Assembly (NCBI GenBank): GCA_036897485.1
Contig: JAYMTF010000221.1
Location: forward strand, 1-44,353
Source of the DNA: Pelargonium nanum
Lineage: Eukaryota; Streptophyta; Magnoliopsida; Geraniales; Geraniaceae
Length of the DNA stretch: 44,353 bases
Direction: 5' to 3'
The notes under the pieces are model-generated. The model was not told the DNA's origin and ran no database searches. It saw only the letters and a program-made list of their open reading frames with translations. The translations under genes were made by a program, and so were the position numbers. Below are positions 11,280-22,790 of the stretch, piece by piece (position 1 is the stretch's first letter; the number at the start of each line of letters is the position of its first letter).

Positions 11280-13805
11280 ATGGCACTACTAGTGGCTTTG
11301 GTTCTTGCATTTTCAGCTCTAATAAGCCATGGAGCTTCACAAGATGACACTCTTGTCCCTGCCATCATCACATTTGGTGATTCTGCTGTGGATGTTGGCA
11401 ACAATGACTACATTCCAACACTTTTCAAGGCAAATTACCCTCCTTATGGAAGAGACTTCACCAACCACAAGCCCACCGGGAGGTTTTGCAACGGCAAATT
11501 GGCCACTGACATAACCGGTGAGCGCTCAGAATAACTATCAAGTCGTTGGTTTCAGGGTTTTGATTTAGCGCTCAGAATAACTATCAGGTCGTTGGTTTTC
11601 AGTGCTTTGGGTGTTTGTGAAAAGTTGTGCTAAAGTTGGTTTTTGTGTGTTTTTTGCAGCTGAAACTTTGGGATTCAAGACTTATGCACCACCATATCTG
11701 AGCCCTCAGGCCTCAGGAAAAAATCTTCTGATTGGAGCAAACTTTGCCTCAGCTGCTTCTGGCTATGATGACCATGCTGCTACTTTGAATGTAAGCAAAA
11801 ATTTCTCTTTTGAAGGTTGTTTGTTTCTAGATTGAGAGGGTGTTTGGATTAGCAGCTCAGAAACAGACTGTTGGGTGGAAATCGTAGTTAGATTATAAAA
11901 TGAGAGTAGGGAGTCCCGGCCAAGCTATTATTGGTTGAGACTCAGTTAAAATACAAAGGAAATAGATGCGAGCAGGCGCTCCTCCGCTCGCAAATTTATT
12001 AGTGAGGTGACATCTTCTCGCTAGTTTGATTGAGTATAAATCTACAAGAGCTTAGCTGAGTTTTTTTCTCTTTTAAAATGGTATTATTGGAATTAAGCAA
12101 AAGGGATAAAGACGGTAGCAAACACGCAACGGGTCGGGCCAAAAACACAAATATGCTTATCAAGTCACTTTTTATCGGCTTGAGTTTCGTATTACTAGGC
12201 CGGGTCACTAGTAGCCCGTGGGCCACGTCTCGTTATGCAAGCAAAATAGATCGGGTTTGGGACTAGGTCGGGCAAGAAAAACGCAAATATGCTTATCAAA
12301 TCACTTTTTGTACGAGTGGATCTAATATTATCGGGTCAGACCAATGATGACCCATGGGTGATTAACCTATGACAAAAAGCTGATATTTAGACATGTCGGG
12401 CATAAAAACCTTACGCGTTTGCATTTTGTAAATTTTATACCGGCCCTATCGTTTTCCGCACGTTAGAACTGATGAAAAATTATCCGATAAAAACATGTGC
12501 GTCTTTCAGTTTAGCCCGACCCGTTTAGACCTGCTACCTACATTGCTAGGCATACTAAATACTATTATACCTTGCAGCATGCAATCCCATTGTCTCAGCA
12601 ACTACAGTACTACAAAGAGTACCAGAAGAAGCTAACAAAAGTTGCTGGTAACCAAAAAGCAGCTTCCATCATCAAGGAAGCTTTATACCTACTCAGTGCA
12701 GGAAGCAGTGACTTTGTCCAAAACTACTATGTCAATCCATATGTTAACCAAGTCTCCACACCCGAACAGTATGGATCGATGCTCGTTGGCGTCTTCAACA
12801 AGTTCATTAAGGTAAAAGAAACATCCTCAATATCCAAGAAACACACAAACACATGTATATGTATATGCACAAGTACTTAAGTATATAACTGTTATGTATG
12901 TTGTGTGTTTCATCAACAGGACTTGTATGGTTTGGGAGCAAGGAAAATTGGGGTGACTTCACTGCCTCCACTGGGTTGTCTTCCAGCTGCAATAACCTTG
13001 TTCGGATTCCACCAGAAGGGATGTGTCGCGAGGCTCAACAACGACGCGCAAGGATTTAACAAGAAAATCAATTCTGCTGCAGAGAATCTGAAGAAGCAGC
13101 TACCTGGTTTGAAGATTGTCATCTTTGACATCTACAAGCCACTCTATGACCTTGTTCAGTCTCCTTCAAAATCAGGTATAAAAAAGAAACAGAGTTTTGG
13201 GGATCAAACCCAACCACCATTGTGGGGTCTAGGGAGGTCATTTTTTCAGACTAGAAAAGGTCACATTCAAAGAATGTGAAGTATGAGACCACTTAATATG
13301 CTAGTTGGGCCTTCTAGCTAACAACTTAAGTACCTAGCAATGCGTGTTGAGGGCCTAATCAAACCGGGCCAAAAGACAAACATGTTTTTATCAGACAACT
13401 TCTCGTTAGTTCTGAAGTGTCTTGCCACTTAATAGGAAAGAGTAGGGCCTCTAGAAACTTGCAAAACACGTACTCACGAGTTTCATAGTTGAAGTAAAGT
13501 TTAACATGATACTAGAGCTGGCTCGGTTTGGTCATGATGATCAGTCCATGTGAAAGATCCATTGTGCTTATATGTTTTTAATATTGACAGTACTGGTTAT
13601 GTTCTTGACAGGTTTTGTGGAGGCAAGTAGGGGTTGCTGTGGAACAGGAACTGTGGAGACTACATCTTTGTTGTGCAATCCTAATTCTCCGGGAACTTGC
13701 TCAAATGCTACTCAGTACGTGTTTTGGGACAGTGTCCACCCATCTGAGGCTGCTAATCAGGTTCTTGCCGACGCACTGATTGTGGACGGCATATCCCTCA
13801 TCTGA
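11280..13805 (+). CDS. GDSL esterase/lipase (SGNH hydrolase), five exons
   Basis: Secreted or apoplastic serine esterase of the large plant GDSL family, acting on lipid or acyl esters; the exact substrate is unknown. Exons: 11280-11517, 11660-11790, 12578-12811, 12920-13175, 13612-13805, giving 350 residues, the usual family size. The chosen ATG opens a clear signal peptide (MALLVALVLAFSALISHGAS). An in-frame upstream ATG at 11130 would place this leader inside the protein and is rejected. Family blocks are present in order: FGDSAVDVGNN with the nucleophile serine, GANFASAASG, the SAGSSDF block, GARKIGVTSLPPLGCLPA, and the C-terminal DSVHPSEAANQ carrying the catalytic Asp and His. All introns are GT-AG with matching phases. 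Intron 2 holds a GACCCG-type repeat and intron 4 a TRIM-like fragment. The gene converges with the PABP gene. Confidence 0.95.
11836..11862. mobile_element. Solitary MITE end (gagggtgtttggattagc)
   Basis: Matches the terminal inverted repeat of the element at 6880-7320. No inverted partner was found in the rest of the GDSL intron, so this is a truncated copy. Confidence 0.5.
12110..12560. repeat. GGGTCGGGCC-type dispersed repeat with two tandem copies
   Basis: GDSL intron 2 contains two successive diverged units. Each has gcaaatatgcttatcaa or acaaatatgcttatcaa, then tcacttttt, then a gggtca word and a cccatggg or cccgtggg word (about 12140-12230 and 12270-12365). A third, weaker part follows to 12540. 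Related words occur at 13373-13410 and 41400-41520. Protein-coding capacity is absent and no terminal structure was found. Confidence 0.5.
13259..13520. mobile_element. Degenerate TRIM-like fragment in GDSL intron 4
   Basis: The start tcacattcaaagaatgtgaa with accacttaatatgctagttg, and the end gtaaagtttaacatgatact with agagctgg, match the two ends of the LTR-like repeat at 4141 and 7441, including the primer-binding-like motif. The middle is replaced by a GACCCG-family segment (gggccaaaagacaaacatg). Confidence 0.45.
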
Positions 13806-14139
13806 GGATATTTATTTCTTCAACCATCTTTTGGTATTGCCTCTCAGTAATTATGTACTAAGCTGAGAAAATTTTATGTTCTTTCCATAAGCTTTTTATG
13901 CAACTTATGTGTACTTGTACTTCTCTATGAGGTCTAGAGCTTATGATGTGTAATAGACTGATAAAAGTAAAAGTTGTGGATGAATCATACTAATATTGTT
14001 CAGCAAATTCCATATATTTCTTCCATGTCAAAGATTTACATCAAGTTAGTAGATACGCTAGAGGTAATCGTAGTAGCAATATTGTTTGGTAAATCAGCAG
14101 GCACAAATACTGTCAAAAAGTCTTAACCATTGCCTAGTA

Positions 14140-17100
14140 CTAGTAGTTCAAGTTGCGAGCAAACTTGCCTGAAGCAGCACCCCGATCTGCACTTGACTCG
14201 TTCTTCAGCGCTTGAGCCGCCTTGGCCACTTGCACGCCCAAGGAACCCGGAGATTTGACCAGCTTCCTGAGATCAGAGTTGTTCATTTCCAGCAGCATAC
14301 CAGTGATCTTCGCAGCATATTCGGGCTATAGAGAAAGAGATTGATTTTAAATTACTGGTAAGGTGAAACATAAGATGTTATGTTATATAATTGAGTGCTT
14401 GAAGCAACCTGTTGGCTCTTAACGAGAGGGTAGAGAGCATCATGAATGCTTTTCTTGGCGTTTCCAGGCAATCTTGCTGCAGGATGAGCTCTGCCTCCGG
14501 ATCCAACTCCAGAACTCCCATTGTTCGCATCTCGGATCCAGCTTTTAGACTGTATAAAAATCAATACATAATCATATGAAAACAAAAAGAATTAGATTCT
14601 ACACATGAACACATGACTATAGGAGTACGAATAACGATTAAAATGAAGAGTTGCTTACATTTGAGTAGTTTTGCTGATAGTATTTTCCTGCCAAAGGATA
14701 CCTTACGCTCACATTCAAGCCAGAGGGATACATGATTGGCTGCAGCGGGTAATATGATGGAAAGAAGAGAGGAGCATTGATGTTGAAAGCGCTGAACTGA
14801 GAAGCGGGACATGGAAATGGGTTATTAAGTGCATGTTGTTTCTGCAATTCCCTGCAGCGATCTTCCTTACGCTGAGCTTTTGCCACGTACAGACACTGAC
14901 CTTGCAATATAGTTCCTACAAAGCAAATCAAACTACATTTAGAATACCATCAAAACTGGTTATAGACTTTAGAATCAAACAAGCATAGAAAAAGGACAAG
15001 GTGTGTGTAATTTACCATTAAGCGTGGCTAAAGCTTTCTGCGCTTCTTCAGGAGTGGAGAAACATACAAACCCAAACCCTTTGCTAGTCCCATTATCATA
15101 GCGCATGACTTTTGCTGAAGTTATCTTTCCACAGGCACTGAAATGCTCGTGCAATTTGCTGTCATCGATGGATACATCAAGGTTCTTCACGTAAAGATTT
15201 GAATCCTTTGACTTCATACTCTGCGAGTTGAATGCTTCTCTGAAGTGAACTTTCAGTAATTCTTCCCTCTCGGCTTTATTTTGAGCCCTTCCCACAAACA
15301 AGTTCTTGGACCCTAATCGAAAAAACCCAGATGTTCACAACAAGAAAACTTCTAAAAGAGCCTAAAAACAAAACAACAAGAACAATTAGTGGTTTAAATG
15401 TATACCAAATGGTGTCCCATTCAAGGCTTCCTTAGCTGCCATTGCTGCTTCTGCTGACGTAAAGTTGACAAACCCAAAACCTCTTGATTTTCCTTCAGAA
15501 TCCTTCATTATGGTGGCACTAGCAACTTGCCCGTATTCAGAAAACTTATCTTTTAGAAGATCGTCGGTCATGTCTTTGGTCAGGTTTTTCACGTAGAGAC
15601 TTGTGAGCTTTGGTTCAGTGCTGGTTGGTGTTCTCTCGCTCTTCTTGATAAATTGGGATACATGCCTGAAAATGAAACAAAATAAATTTCAACAACGGAT
15701 TAGTAAAGTAATGTAACAAATGCCATACAAAATAAAAAGAGAAACTAAAAGGAAACTCAAGTCTGCATTCTCAAATTTTACAGCATAATATATAAAAACT
15801 ATTGCTACAAAGTCCAACAAACAATACGGTAAACAGATTGTTATTCAATGGGAATAGAAGTTCGAGTTTAAGTTCTACAATGCAGAATCAGTCGCTGCTA
15901 TAAACTTAACGAGAGATGCAAATTTAGATTGGCAATAGCATACTAATGGCTAAACCAGGTGATCAAATGCTAAAATTTAGTAATGAAGACACACATAAAT
16001 GCAGAATTCTTCAAAACTCGGTATGCATTTGGTTGTTTAGATTCGTTCTCTAAAACATCATGATGTAAGCATGTTCAGATTGGTTACTGCTGATGTTAGC
16101 ATCCTCAAACTTATAATCATTCTTTATAAGAGTAGAATATGAAACGCTCAACAACTCAATTCAACTCGAAACAGTAATGCTACGAGTCCAACACTACCAA
16201 CCCAACAATCAATATGTCAAGCATGTACTGAAGAGAGATTAGCAATACAACAAAAACAATAATGGAAACATTGGCAAAGGAGGAGACATTGAACTTACAA
16301 CTTCTTGCCTTTAAACTCTGTATCATGAAGAGCACTCAAAGCAGCCATGGCCGATTCCTGAGAATCAAACTGTACATACCCAAAACCCTTGCACCTACCA
16401 TTTTCTCCAGCCACCTTGCAGGAAAGCACATTCCCAAATTTACTAAAGAGTGTGTGCAGATGAGTACTATTCACAGCAGGGTCTAGGTTCTTGACAAACA
16501 GATTGCCAACACCGGTCTTTCTCGGGAGAGGGTTCCTCTGAGACCACATGATCCTGATGCTTTTTCCCCTTAATTTGGTGTGATTCAGAGAGGTCATAGC
16601 CACAGAGGCTGATCCCAAAAAAAACAAAGGATTCACATGAAAACTTCAACATTTAGTAAATTTCACCATTTCTAATTTCCAGAAATGTTAAAATCAAAGG
16701 GACAATGAAACACACACAATCACACATTATCCCCAAAACCCTTTCTACAAAAACAGAGCAAGCACAACCCAGTTCTCCACAACAGAGAAAACACATACCA
16801 AACCCTAATGATCACGAGAAAATAAGAAAAATCAAGTATCCAAGTCACCATTATCATCTCCTAACTCATAACCCTAATGATCTGTCACGTAATATTCTGT
16901 TCGGTCACTGAGAAAATAGATACACAAATTGGAATCTCAAAAAAAAACTGAAAACCACTCCTCTTAAGTTAACTGCAATTTCTCAGGAACCAAACAGAAA
17001 AAGGCAAAATATCAAAAAAAATCTGAACAATGTAGAACAAAAGTACAAAACCCTTTCTACAAAAAACAGAGCAACCACAACCCATTTCGCCACAACAGAG

Positions 17101-17513
17101 AAAACACAAACCAAACCAACATTAAGTTACAAAAGTCACAAGAAAATCAAGAAATAGCAAGTACCGAAGTCACCATTATCGTCTCAAAACTCACATACCC
17201 ATTAACATTTGTATACAGAAACGCACAAAAACAGAGCTCAAACTTGAAACAGAGACAAAAATGAGCGAACCCAGAAGTAAAAGACATTACCGTGAGAGTG
17301 ATCGGTGAAGTTGACGTAGCCGTAGCCGAGAGACTTGCCGGACTGAGAATCTTTACAGATGCGAACAGAGGCAATGACGCCAAAAGCACCGAAAGCTTGA
17401 GCAAGATCCGAATCGGTCACTTCCGGGTCAAGATCGCCGACGTACAGAGAGGCTATCTTCGCGGCGGCACGAGGCGGCGCTGGTGGTGGTGGGAGTGGTG
17501 GCGCTGCCGCCAT
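14140..17513 (-). CDS. Poly(A)-binding protein (PABP), 4 RRMs plus MLLE, seven exons
   Basis: Cytoplasmic poly(A)-binding protein that coats mRNA tails and links them to translation and decay factors. Exons from the 5' end: 17513-17291, 16608-16299, 15665-15406, 15312-15016, 14915-14659, 14549-14409, 14325-14140; phases agree and give 557 residues. After a short Ala/Pro leader ([15 protein letters not shown]) there are four RRMs: RNP2 motifs LYVGDL (about 23), LFVKNL (111), LYVKNL (201) and LYVKNL (304), with RNP1 motifs such as GYGYVNF and KGFGFVCF. A short Tyr/Pro linker leads to an MLLE peptide-binding domain ([18 protein letters not shown], from about 498). The protein is shorter than the common 630-660-residue PABPs because the linker is brief, so it may be one of the divergent plant PABP classes. 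The codon context at the chosen ATG follows a CT-rich leader. Confidence 0.94.
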
Positions 17514-17534
17514 GTTTGTTTCTTGAAACGCACA

Positions 17535-17680
17535 CAAAAAAGTTTTAGAGAGAGAGAGAGGTTTTAGAGAGAGAGAGAGGTTTGTTACAACGGTGAGGCT
17601 GTGCTGTGACAGTGTACTGCTGAGACAGTACGTACGGGTTTATATAAAGTGATGAACAGATGTTTGACACGTGTCGCGCG
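17535..17680 (-). promoter_or_regulatory. PABP promoter elements: TATA box, CT-rich leader, G-box
   Basis: On the minus strand a TATATAA-type box lies at about 17639-17648, some 125 bp before the ATG. Two (CT)n tracts at about 17548-17580 form the probable 5'UTR. The palindrome gacacgtgtc at 17666-17675 contains CACGTG, a G-box/ABRE-like core bound by plant bZIP and bHLH factors. Roles are inferred from motif and position. Confidence 0.55.
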
Positions 17681-18837
17681 TGCTTCGAGCGATACGATGT
17701 CGTTTCAGCTTGTGGGTGGGGGAGTGCTTGGCAAATAATTGGAAGGGAAATATGAAAACATTTTTCATTGGAACTCACAATTTCGAATCTTAATTTTTGG
17801 ATTGAATTTGAATTAATTTTTATTAATATGAATACGCTTTGAATTTGAATTGTCACCTCCTGAACAATATTCACTATATTCAAAATTGAGTATCGTGGTG
17901 TGTAATTGTGTAGCTTGACCTTACAAATAAAATACCGAAACGAGAAAATATGTAAAAAGAAACTTTAAAAATTGCATTGGAGTCTCACACGGACGTTCAT
18001 GTCAAATGAAAGGACTTGCACATGAATAGAGGAGGTTGGTTGTTGAAACTGTAAAGGCGAATGAGCGACCGATTGACCCAAATTTTAGAAATTTTGTTGT
18101 TGATAGTTTTATGTTGTATTTCCCCATAAGGCCAGAGTGAGGCTTGGCATAGAAAGCCGAAAACTAAAAAAGTAACATTCATTTTTCGATTTGTGTATGA
18201 TATAGAAAGTTCATAGTACATCAGATTCTAAGTTTGAGGTTTTTTCGTACTTGAATTGTTTGAATAATTCAAAAAAAGTTAAGTGCATCCTGTGGATTAG
18301 TCAAGCAGGCTGAACCACGTAAATATCTTTGAGGTCGTGTGATTGAATGTTTTGTTGATTACTATTCTGTTTGTTCATACTTCCACTTTTGACATTCTTA
18401 CAAGCAAAACTTTCACAAGTTAGAATAAATGAGTGTTTTCTAGCGAATCAGCATAGTCAATCTTACTCCGCTAGAAAGTGTATCATAACCGTAAGTTTGA
18501 TATTTGATTCCCAACACTTTTTATTTGAGAAAGTATCATTTAGTTGATGTTGTACATTACCTCTTGTCACGTCCTTTCATTTAACAGCTCGTCCGAATTG
18601 AAACATAAATTAAATTTGATACCAATTTAAAACAAAACGGAGAGAAACTACCCTTTATTCGGTACAAAACATCTACAAGAACAATTTTCTATGAACTTGC
18701 AGTACACAAAACCATAGTAGAAACTGATAAATATACAAGTTCCATGGATATTGAACAAGCTCTCCTACTCTACAAATCTAGTGTCTCTAAATTGCTTTGT
18801 AACAGCTATAACTTTAAGCTCAAAATATGAGCATATA
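17681..18837. other. Intergenic region between PABP and the CHUP1-like gene
   Basis: AT-rich sequence with no supportable exon. The part nearest 18838 (from about 18630) should be the 3'UTR of the minus-strand CHUP1-like gene. No inverted-repeat element or RNA gene was recognised. Confidence 0.5.
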
Positions 18838-21297
18838 TCAGAAGGAACTATACGATGCAGACCTCCGGCGTAGCCTCCGGCCCTCGCTCTCCGACCCCTT
18901 GAGAGCTTCTGCATATTTCACCAAATCCGATTTCCCCGAAACAGATTCGGTATCAATCCCGTGCTCGAAATCAACAGAACCTCGCCTGCGAGGATCATAT
19001 CTCTTATACCTACCCGAGGATCCTATATCGATGTTAACTTGTTTCTCGTGGATATCGGGAGTAGCGAATCTATCGCTGTGTGCATGATCAATTGGCAGAG
19101 TACTCGAACTGCATAAAGATGAATGATCACTATCTTGATCTTCCTTTCCCGTGTCTTTCCCGTCTTTTCCATCTTTACCCGTTATCAGTTTCTTGAGCTT
19201 CTTCATGAGTTTGTGTTTGCTCGATGATCTCGTTTTCTGAGCAGACAATGGATCAACGGGCGAATCATCAGACGAGTCAAAACCTGCAAGATAGGAAGTT
19301 TGGGACGTTGACCATTGGTCGGAGTCGAAATCGGCTATAAAGTTACTTGCCGATTCCCCTAATCCTTCGGTGCGCGCGTATTCGAGTATTAGCTTCTTCG
19401 CTTTCTCCTCGGACTTGGGACTCAACTGTCTGCTCAAGTCCCGCGCTGTTTTACCCGACGGAGGCTGAAAGTTACGCAACTCAAATCTTAAGCAAGCGTT
19501 TAACCATCGGAGATACACTAACTCTTCAACATCACCGTAACGATCCGCTTGGAGTTTCTCGATTTCCTTGGCCATGGTTTCGTTTTCTTGTTTCAGTTGG
19601 TCGCTAACTACCATCAACTCAGTCACCTGAAAATAACACACACCATTAAGTTCGCGGCGTGTATAATAAATAACTAACTCGTAGTATCACCCACAAACAC
19701 ATAACTGACCAAATGAGGTGATTAGACTTAAAGTTAGTCAAATGATGTGAAATTTTATTTACTCTCTACGTTTGTTATGTATTTGTATACAATATTACGG
19801 ATTAGTTATTTGTAATTAAAATGCTAATGATGAAAGTACCTCTGAATTCTCCAAAGCAGAAGTTGCAAGGATTTGCGTAGACTCCAATCGCTGACCCAAT
19901 TCAGCATTTTCAAGCTGCAACTTCAAATTGGACGATCTCAGCTCTTCCACTTCATTTTCCAAATCCATTATTCTCTGCATCTTCGATTGAATATCCGGAT
20001 CACTCGAAGACGCTTTCTGTTCCTGCTCTCGCAAGTTAGCGACTCGTTCTTGCAGAGTCATGATGTGCTCTCTATTCTGCTCCGCTTCGTATCTTAGCTT
20101 CCTCTTGAGCAGCTTGATTTTTCCCTTCGCAGATTCAAGCTCGGCCACGACTTTTGCGTGATCAGCCACCTGCGCCTCTAGTCTGCAGTTATCAGCCCGT
20201 AAGGAGTCGATTTTGAGGCTCAAAAGCTTAGCCTCCATGTTGCTTATCTTCAACCGGTTTTCAAGTTCCATTACCGTCTTTTCTTGCTCCTTAAGCCCGT
20301 AATACTCGAGCAATTGGACCTCGAGATTTCTTTCCCGCTCTCTCAGTATTCTAACCATGCTCGTCAGGCGATTAACCTCTTGCTCGTAACCATCAGGCTC
20401 GACAGTTCTAATCGGTTTGGGCGATCCAACATCTACTTTCACCGTCTCTAAGCCTTTATTGGGAGATATCAAAGTATGGGACGCAGAAATGTTAACGTCC
20501 TTTGCATGTACGTTAAACTCAGGCGAGAGTAACCTATCTTTGTCTCCACACATCTCTTGCTGCCAAACAGAAACCAGAAATGCATGAATGACCGAAACAA
20601 ATCTTTCTGCAAATGGCCCTTAAAATCATAGACATTTGGAAACTATGATTCAACCCAAACCAACATAGATGCATTTTTTTTAATATAAATTAGAAGTCAG
20701 TGTCAAGTCCCTCTCGAAATCTACACGACATCAACACAAAAATGACCCGAAGTTCTTGTCATAAACTTATAAGAAATTAACATATAAATAACCAAATCGA
20801 AAGGAAATGAATGGCACAAATGTAATTTCCATGGCCCACGCATTTTACTAGTTCAGGGATGTAAACAGTAAAAATATAAGTCCATGGTCCACACTTTTTA
20901 CCATATCTTGTTCATTTAGAAATTGGCGAGACATTTTCAAAGCAACTTACATGTTTTTCTACTGGAACTGACTCGATTTCGCTGGAAGTAGACGGTCTTC
21001 GCGTATGTGAGGCATGAACTTCATCTTCCTTCCATACTCTTCCTCCCATTGAGTCAACATCTGAAAACAAATATGCTTATATGCATTATATGACTGAAAT
21101 TCTAGTTGTTTTGGGTGAAAGTTTCGATACGAACACCAACCAGAAGATTGCGGAGCTGCGGACGGAGGAGGGGGCAGAGAAGGTCTGACCCTTCGGATCC
21201 TAAGGCGAGAACATAAAAACCCAGCAAAAGAGAGAGCTAAAGCCACTCCTAATTTCAACAGAAGCGGCTTCATTTCCTTCTTCTCTCTTGCCCTCAT
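18838..21297 (-). CDS. CHUP1/AR791-like actin-associated coiled-coil protein, four coding exons
   Basis: Member of the plant CHUP1/IPGA1/AR791 family, linked to actin-dependent organelle positioning or cytoskeleton. Exons: 21297-21141, 21060-20951, 20559-19840, 19626-18838, giving 591 residues. The N terminus has a hydrophobic anchor (about residues 11-29, PLLLKLGVALALSFAGFLC) followed by an Arg-rich and Pro-rich stretch. A long heptad-rich coiled coil fills exon 3 (about 90-329). Exon 4 holds the family hallmark EELVYLRWLNACLRFELRN (363-381) followed by PPSGKTARDLSRQLSPKSEEKAKKLILEYA-type sequence. The tail is Ser/Arg-rich. Exon 2 is read in the frame set by phase 1 (DVDSMGGRVWKEDEVH); the other frame runs into a stop and is wrong. 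The absence of a long proline-rich profilin-binding region and the anchor sequence point to the AR791-like rather than the CHUP1 branch; this is inference. Confidence 0.88.
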
Positions 21298-21330
21298 AAC
21301 CAAAAACCTCGATATCGAGAGTTTGTGGAA

Positions 21331-21387
21331 TCACATAGAAAGGCAAAAAAGTTGGAGACTTTGGTCATCTTCTTCATCGTCCTCCAT
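21331..21387 (-). CDS. Candidate upstream ORF (18 codons) in the CHUP1-like leader
   Basis: In the proposed second leader exon the first ATG (minus strand, 21387) opens a complete short frame, MEDDEEDDQSLQLFCLSM, with its stop at 21333-21331. That is about 34 bases before the main ATG at 21297. It is strongly acidic at the start. If the leader is spliced as proposed, ribosomes would meet this frame first and it could lower translation of the main protein. Its function is inferred from position only. Confidence 0.4.
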   Translation of the reverse strand: MEDDEEDDQSLQLFCLSM

Positions 21388-21459
21388 TTACAAACTGAAA
21401 ATGAAGAGAGAAATTGCGCTGTTAGAGGATTGAGTCCTAAAAGAACAAAACACACAAAC

Positions 21460-22215
21460 AGCAATATTTTACATGATCCAAAACCCGAATCAATAACAAA
21501 TAAGCAAATCCAATATCTCAATTTCGGTCAATTCCATGTGGGAGGGGATTAAGAACCCAGAAATAGAATGAACTAAAACAACAATACTTTAAATGATCCG
21601 AAACCCGAATCAAATTAGAGCAAAAATAGGCAAATCTCGTATCTCATTTTTTTTTTGTCGGCTCCAAGAGGGGATAACAAACCCAGAAATAGAATGAACT
21701 AAACCGAGAATAAACCAAAACTTATAAACAACAGTACTTTACACGATCCCAAACTTGAATCAAGCTAGAGCAAACATAAATAACAATAAGATACAAGCAA
21801 GAATTAAGCATAACCCATAAACTACGATGTTTTACATGATCTGAAACCCGAATCGCACTAGACCAAAAATAAGTACGAACATTAACAAATAAGCAAATCC
21901 ATATCTCAAATTTGTCGGTTTTGTATGGGAGAGGATTACAAACCCAAAAACAGAGTGAAATAAACCCAAAGTTAAGCAAAAATACTTTACATGATCCCAA
22001 ACCCAAATCAAGTTACAAAAATGATTACAAATAAGCAAATCCCATATCTCAAGTTTTGTATGTTCCAAGGATTAAGAATTAAGCGAAACCCATAAACAAC
22101 AATACTTTACATGATCCGAAACCCGAATCAAATTAAACCAAAATTAATAAGAACAATAAGAAACAAGAAAATCCCATATCTCAATTTTGGTTGATTCCAG
22201 AAATAGAAGGAACTA
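21460..22215. repeat. Diverged tandem array in the 5'UTR intron
   Basis: A core of the form tttacatgatccgaaacccg followed by aatcaa recurs six times, with its acatgatcc-like word at 21471, 21591, 21741, 21834, 21989 and 22109 (steps of 120, 150, 93, 155 and 120 bp). Each core is followed by caaataagcaaatcccatat-type words and aacccagaaatagaatgaac. Copies differ by substitutions and small gaps, so the array is old. Confidence 0.8.
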
Positions 22216-22482
22216 GACAAACTTCAAACTGAACACAAACACAGATACGATTTGATCAATTTAGAAAATTAAGCTAAACCCATATCAAATTATGTTGATT
22301 CCAGAGACCACATGCCCAAAGACAATAACTTTAATAATCAATAAAACATCAAAAGCTAATCCCAGAATCAATATAAGATGCAGAAAATCAGCAAATCCCT
22401 AATAATTCACTATGATCCCAGGTAGATGATGACAGTGCATGCCCTCAAAAACAAATCAGGAAACAATAAGTAGCAATAAAAA

Positions 22483-22522
22483 CATATATACATACACATA
22501 TACATATACATATACATATATA
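22483..22522. repeat. Microsatellite of tacata/catata type
   Basis: Simple alternating repeat (acatatacatatacatata) inside the same 5'UTR intron. Confidence 0.8.
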
Positions 22523-22790
22523 AAGTTAGGCAATAACAAATTGCTCACTAATCATTCTCAAATCAAACTCAGAACAGAAAGTAATTTTTTATAGGAAAAA
22601 AAAAACAAATCAGAAAATGAGAAACAAGAGAAACCCATTTCAGTTTAAGCTAATTAGAGAGAGAAAGAGAAGATTTACCATTGAAGGAGAAGCATTTTGA
22701 TGATTCAATTTGGACGATGAAACAGGAGCAGTGACGTTTGGGACTTTGTTTCTTCCTGTGCTTGCTTGTGAACATGAAAGTTAGTATTTT

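Larger units (their letters stand above)
21298..22790 (-). other. 5'UTR of the CHUP1-like gene, split by a long intron
   Basis: On the minus strand a leader exon ends at 22679 with donor gtaaat. A strong pyrimidine-rich acceptor (ctctcttcattttcag) ends at 21395, so a second leader exon would run 21394-21298 into the ATG. The intron of about 1.28 kb (22678-21395) is filled by a diverged tandem array. The transcription start is not determined; 22790 is a guess from sequence composition. Confidence 0.6.

Noticed and set aside
20959-21060. Stop-containing frame of CHUP1-like exon 2 suggesting a pseudogene
   Set aside because: The splice phase from exon 1 (phase 1) selects the other frame, which is open and joins exon 3 correctly.
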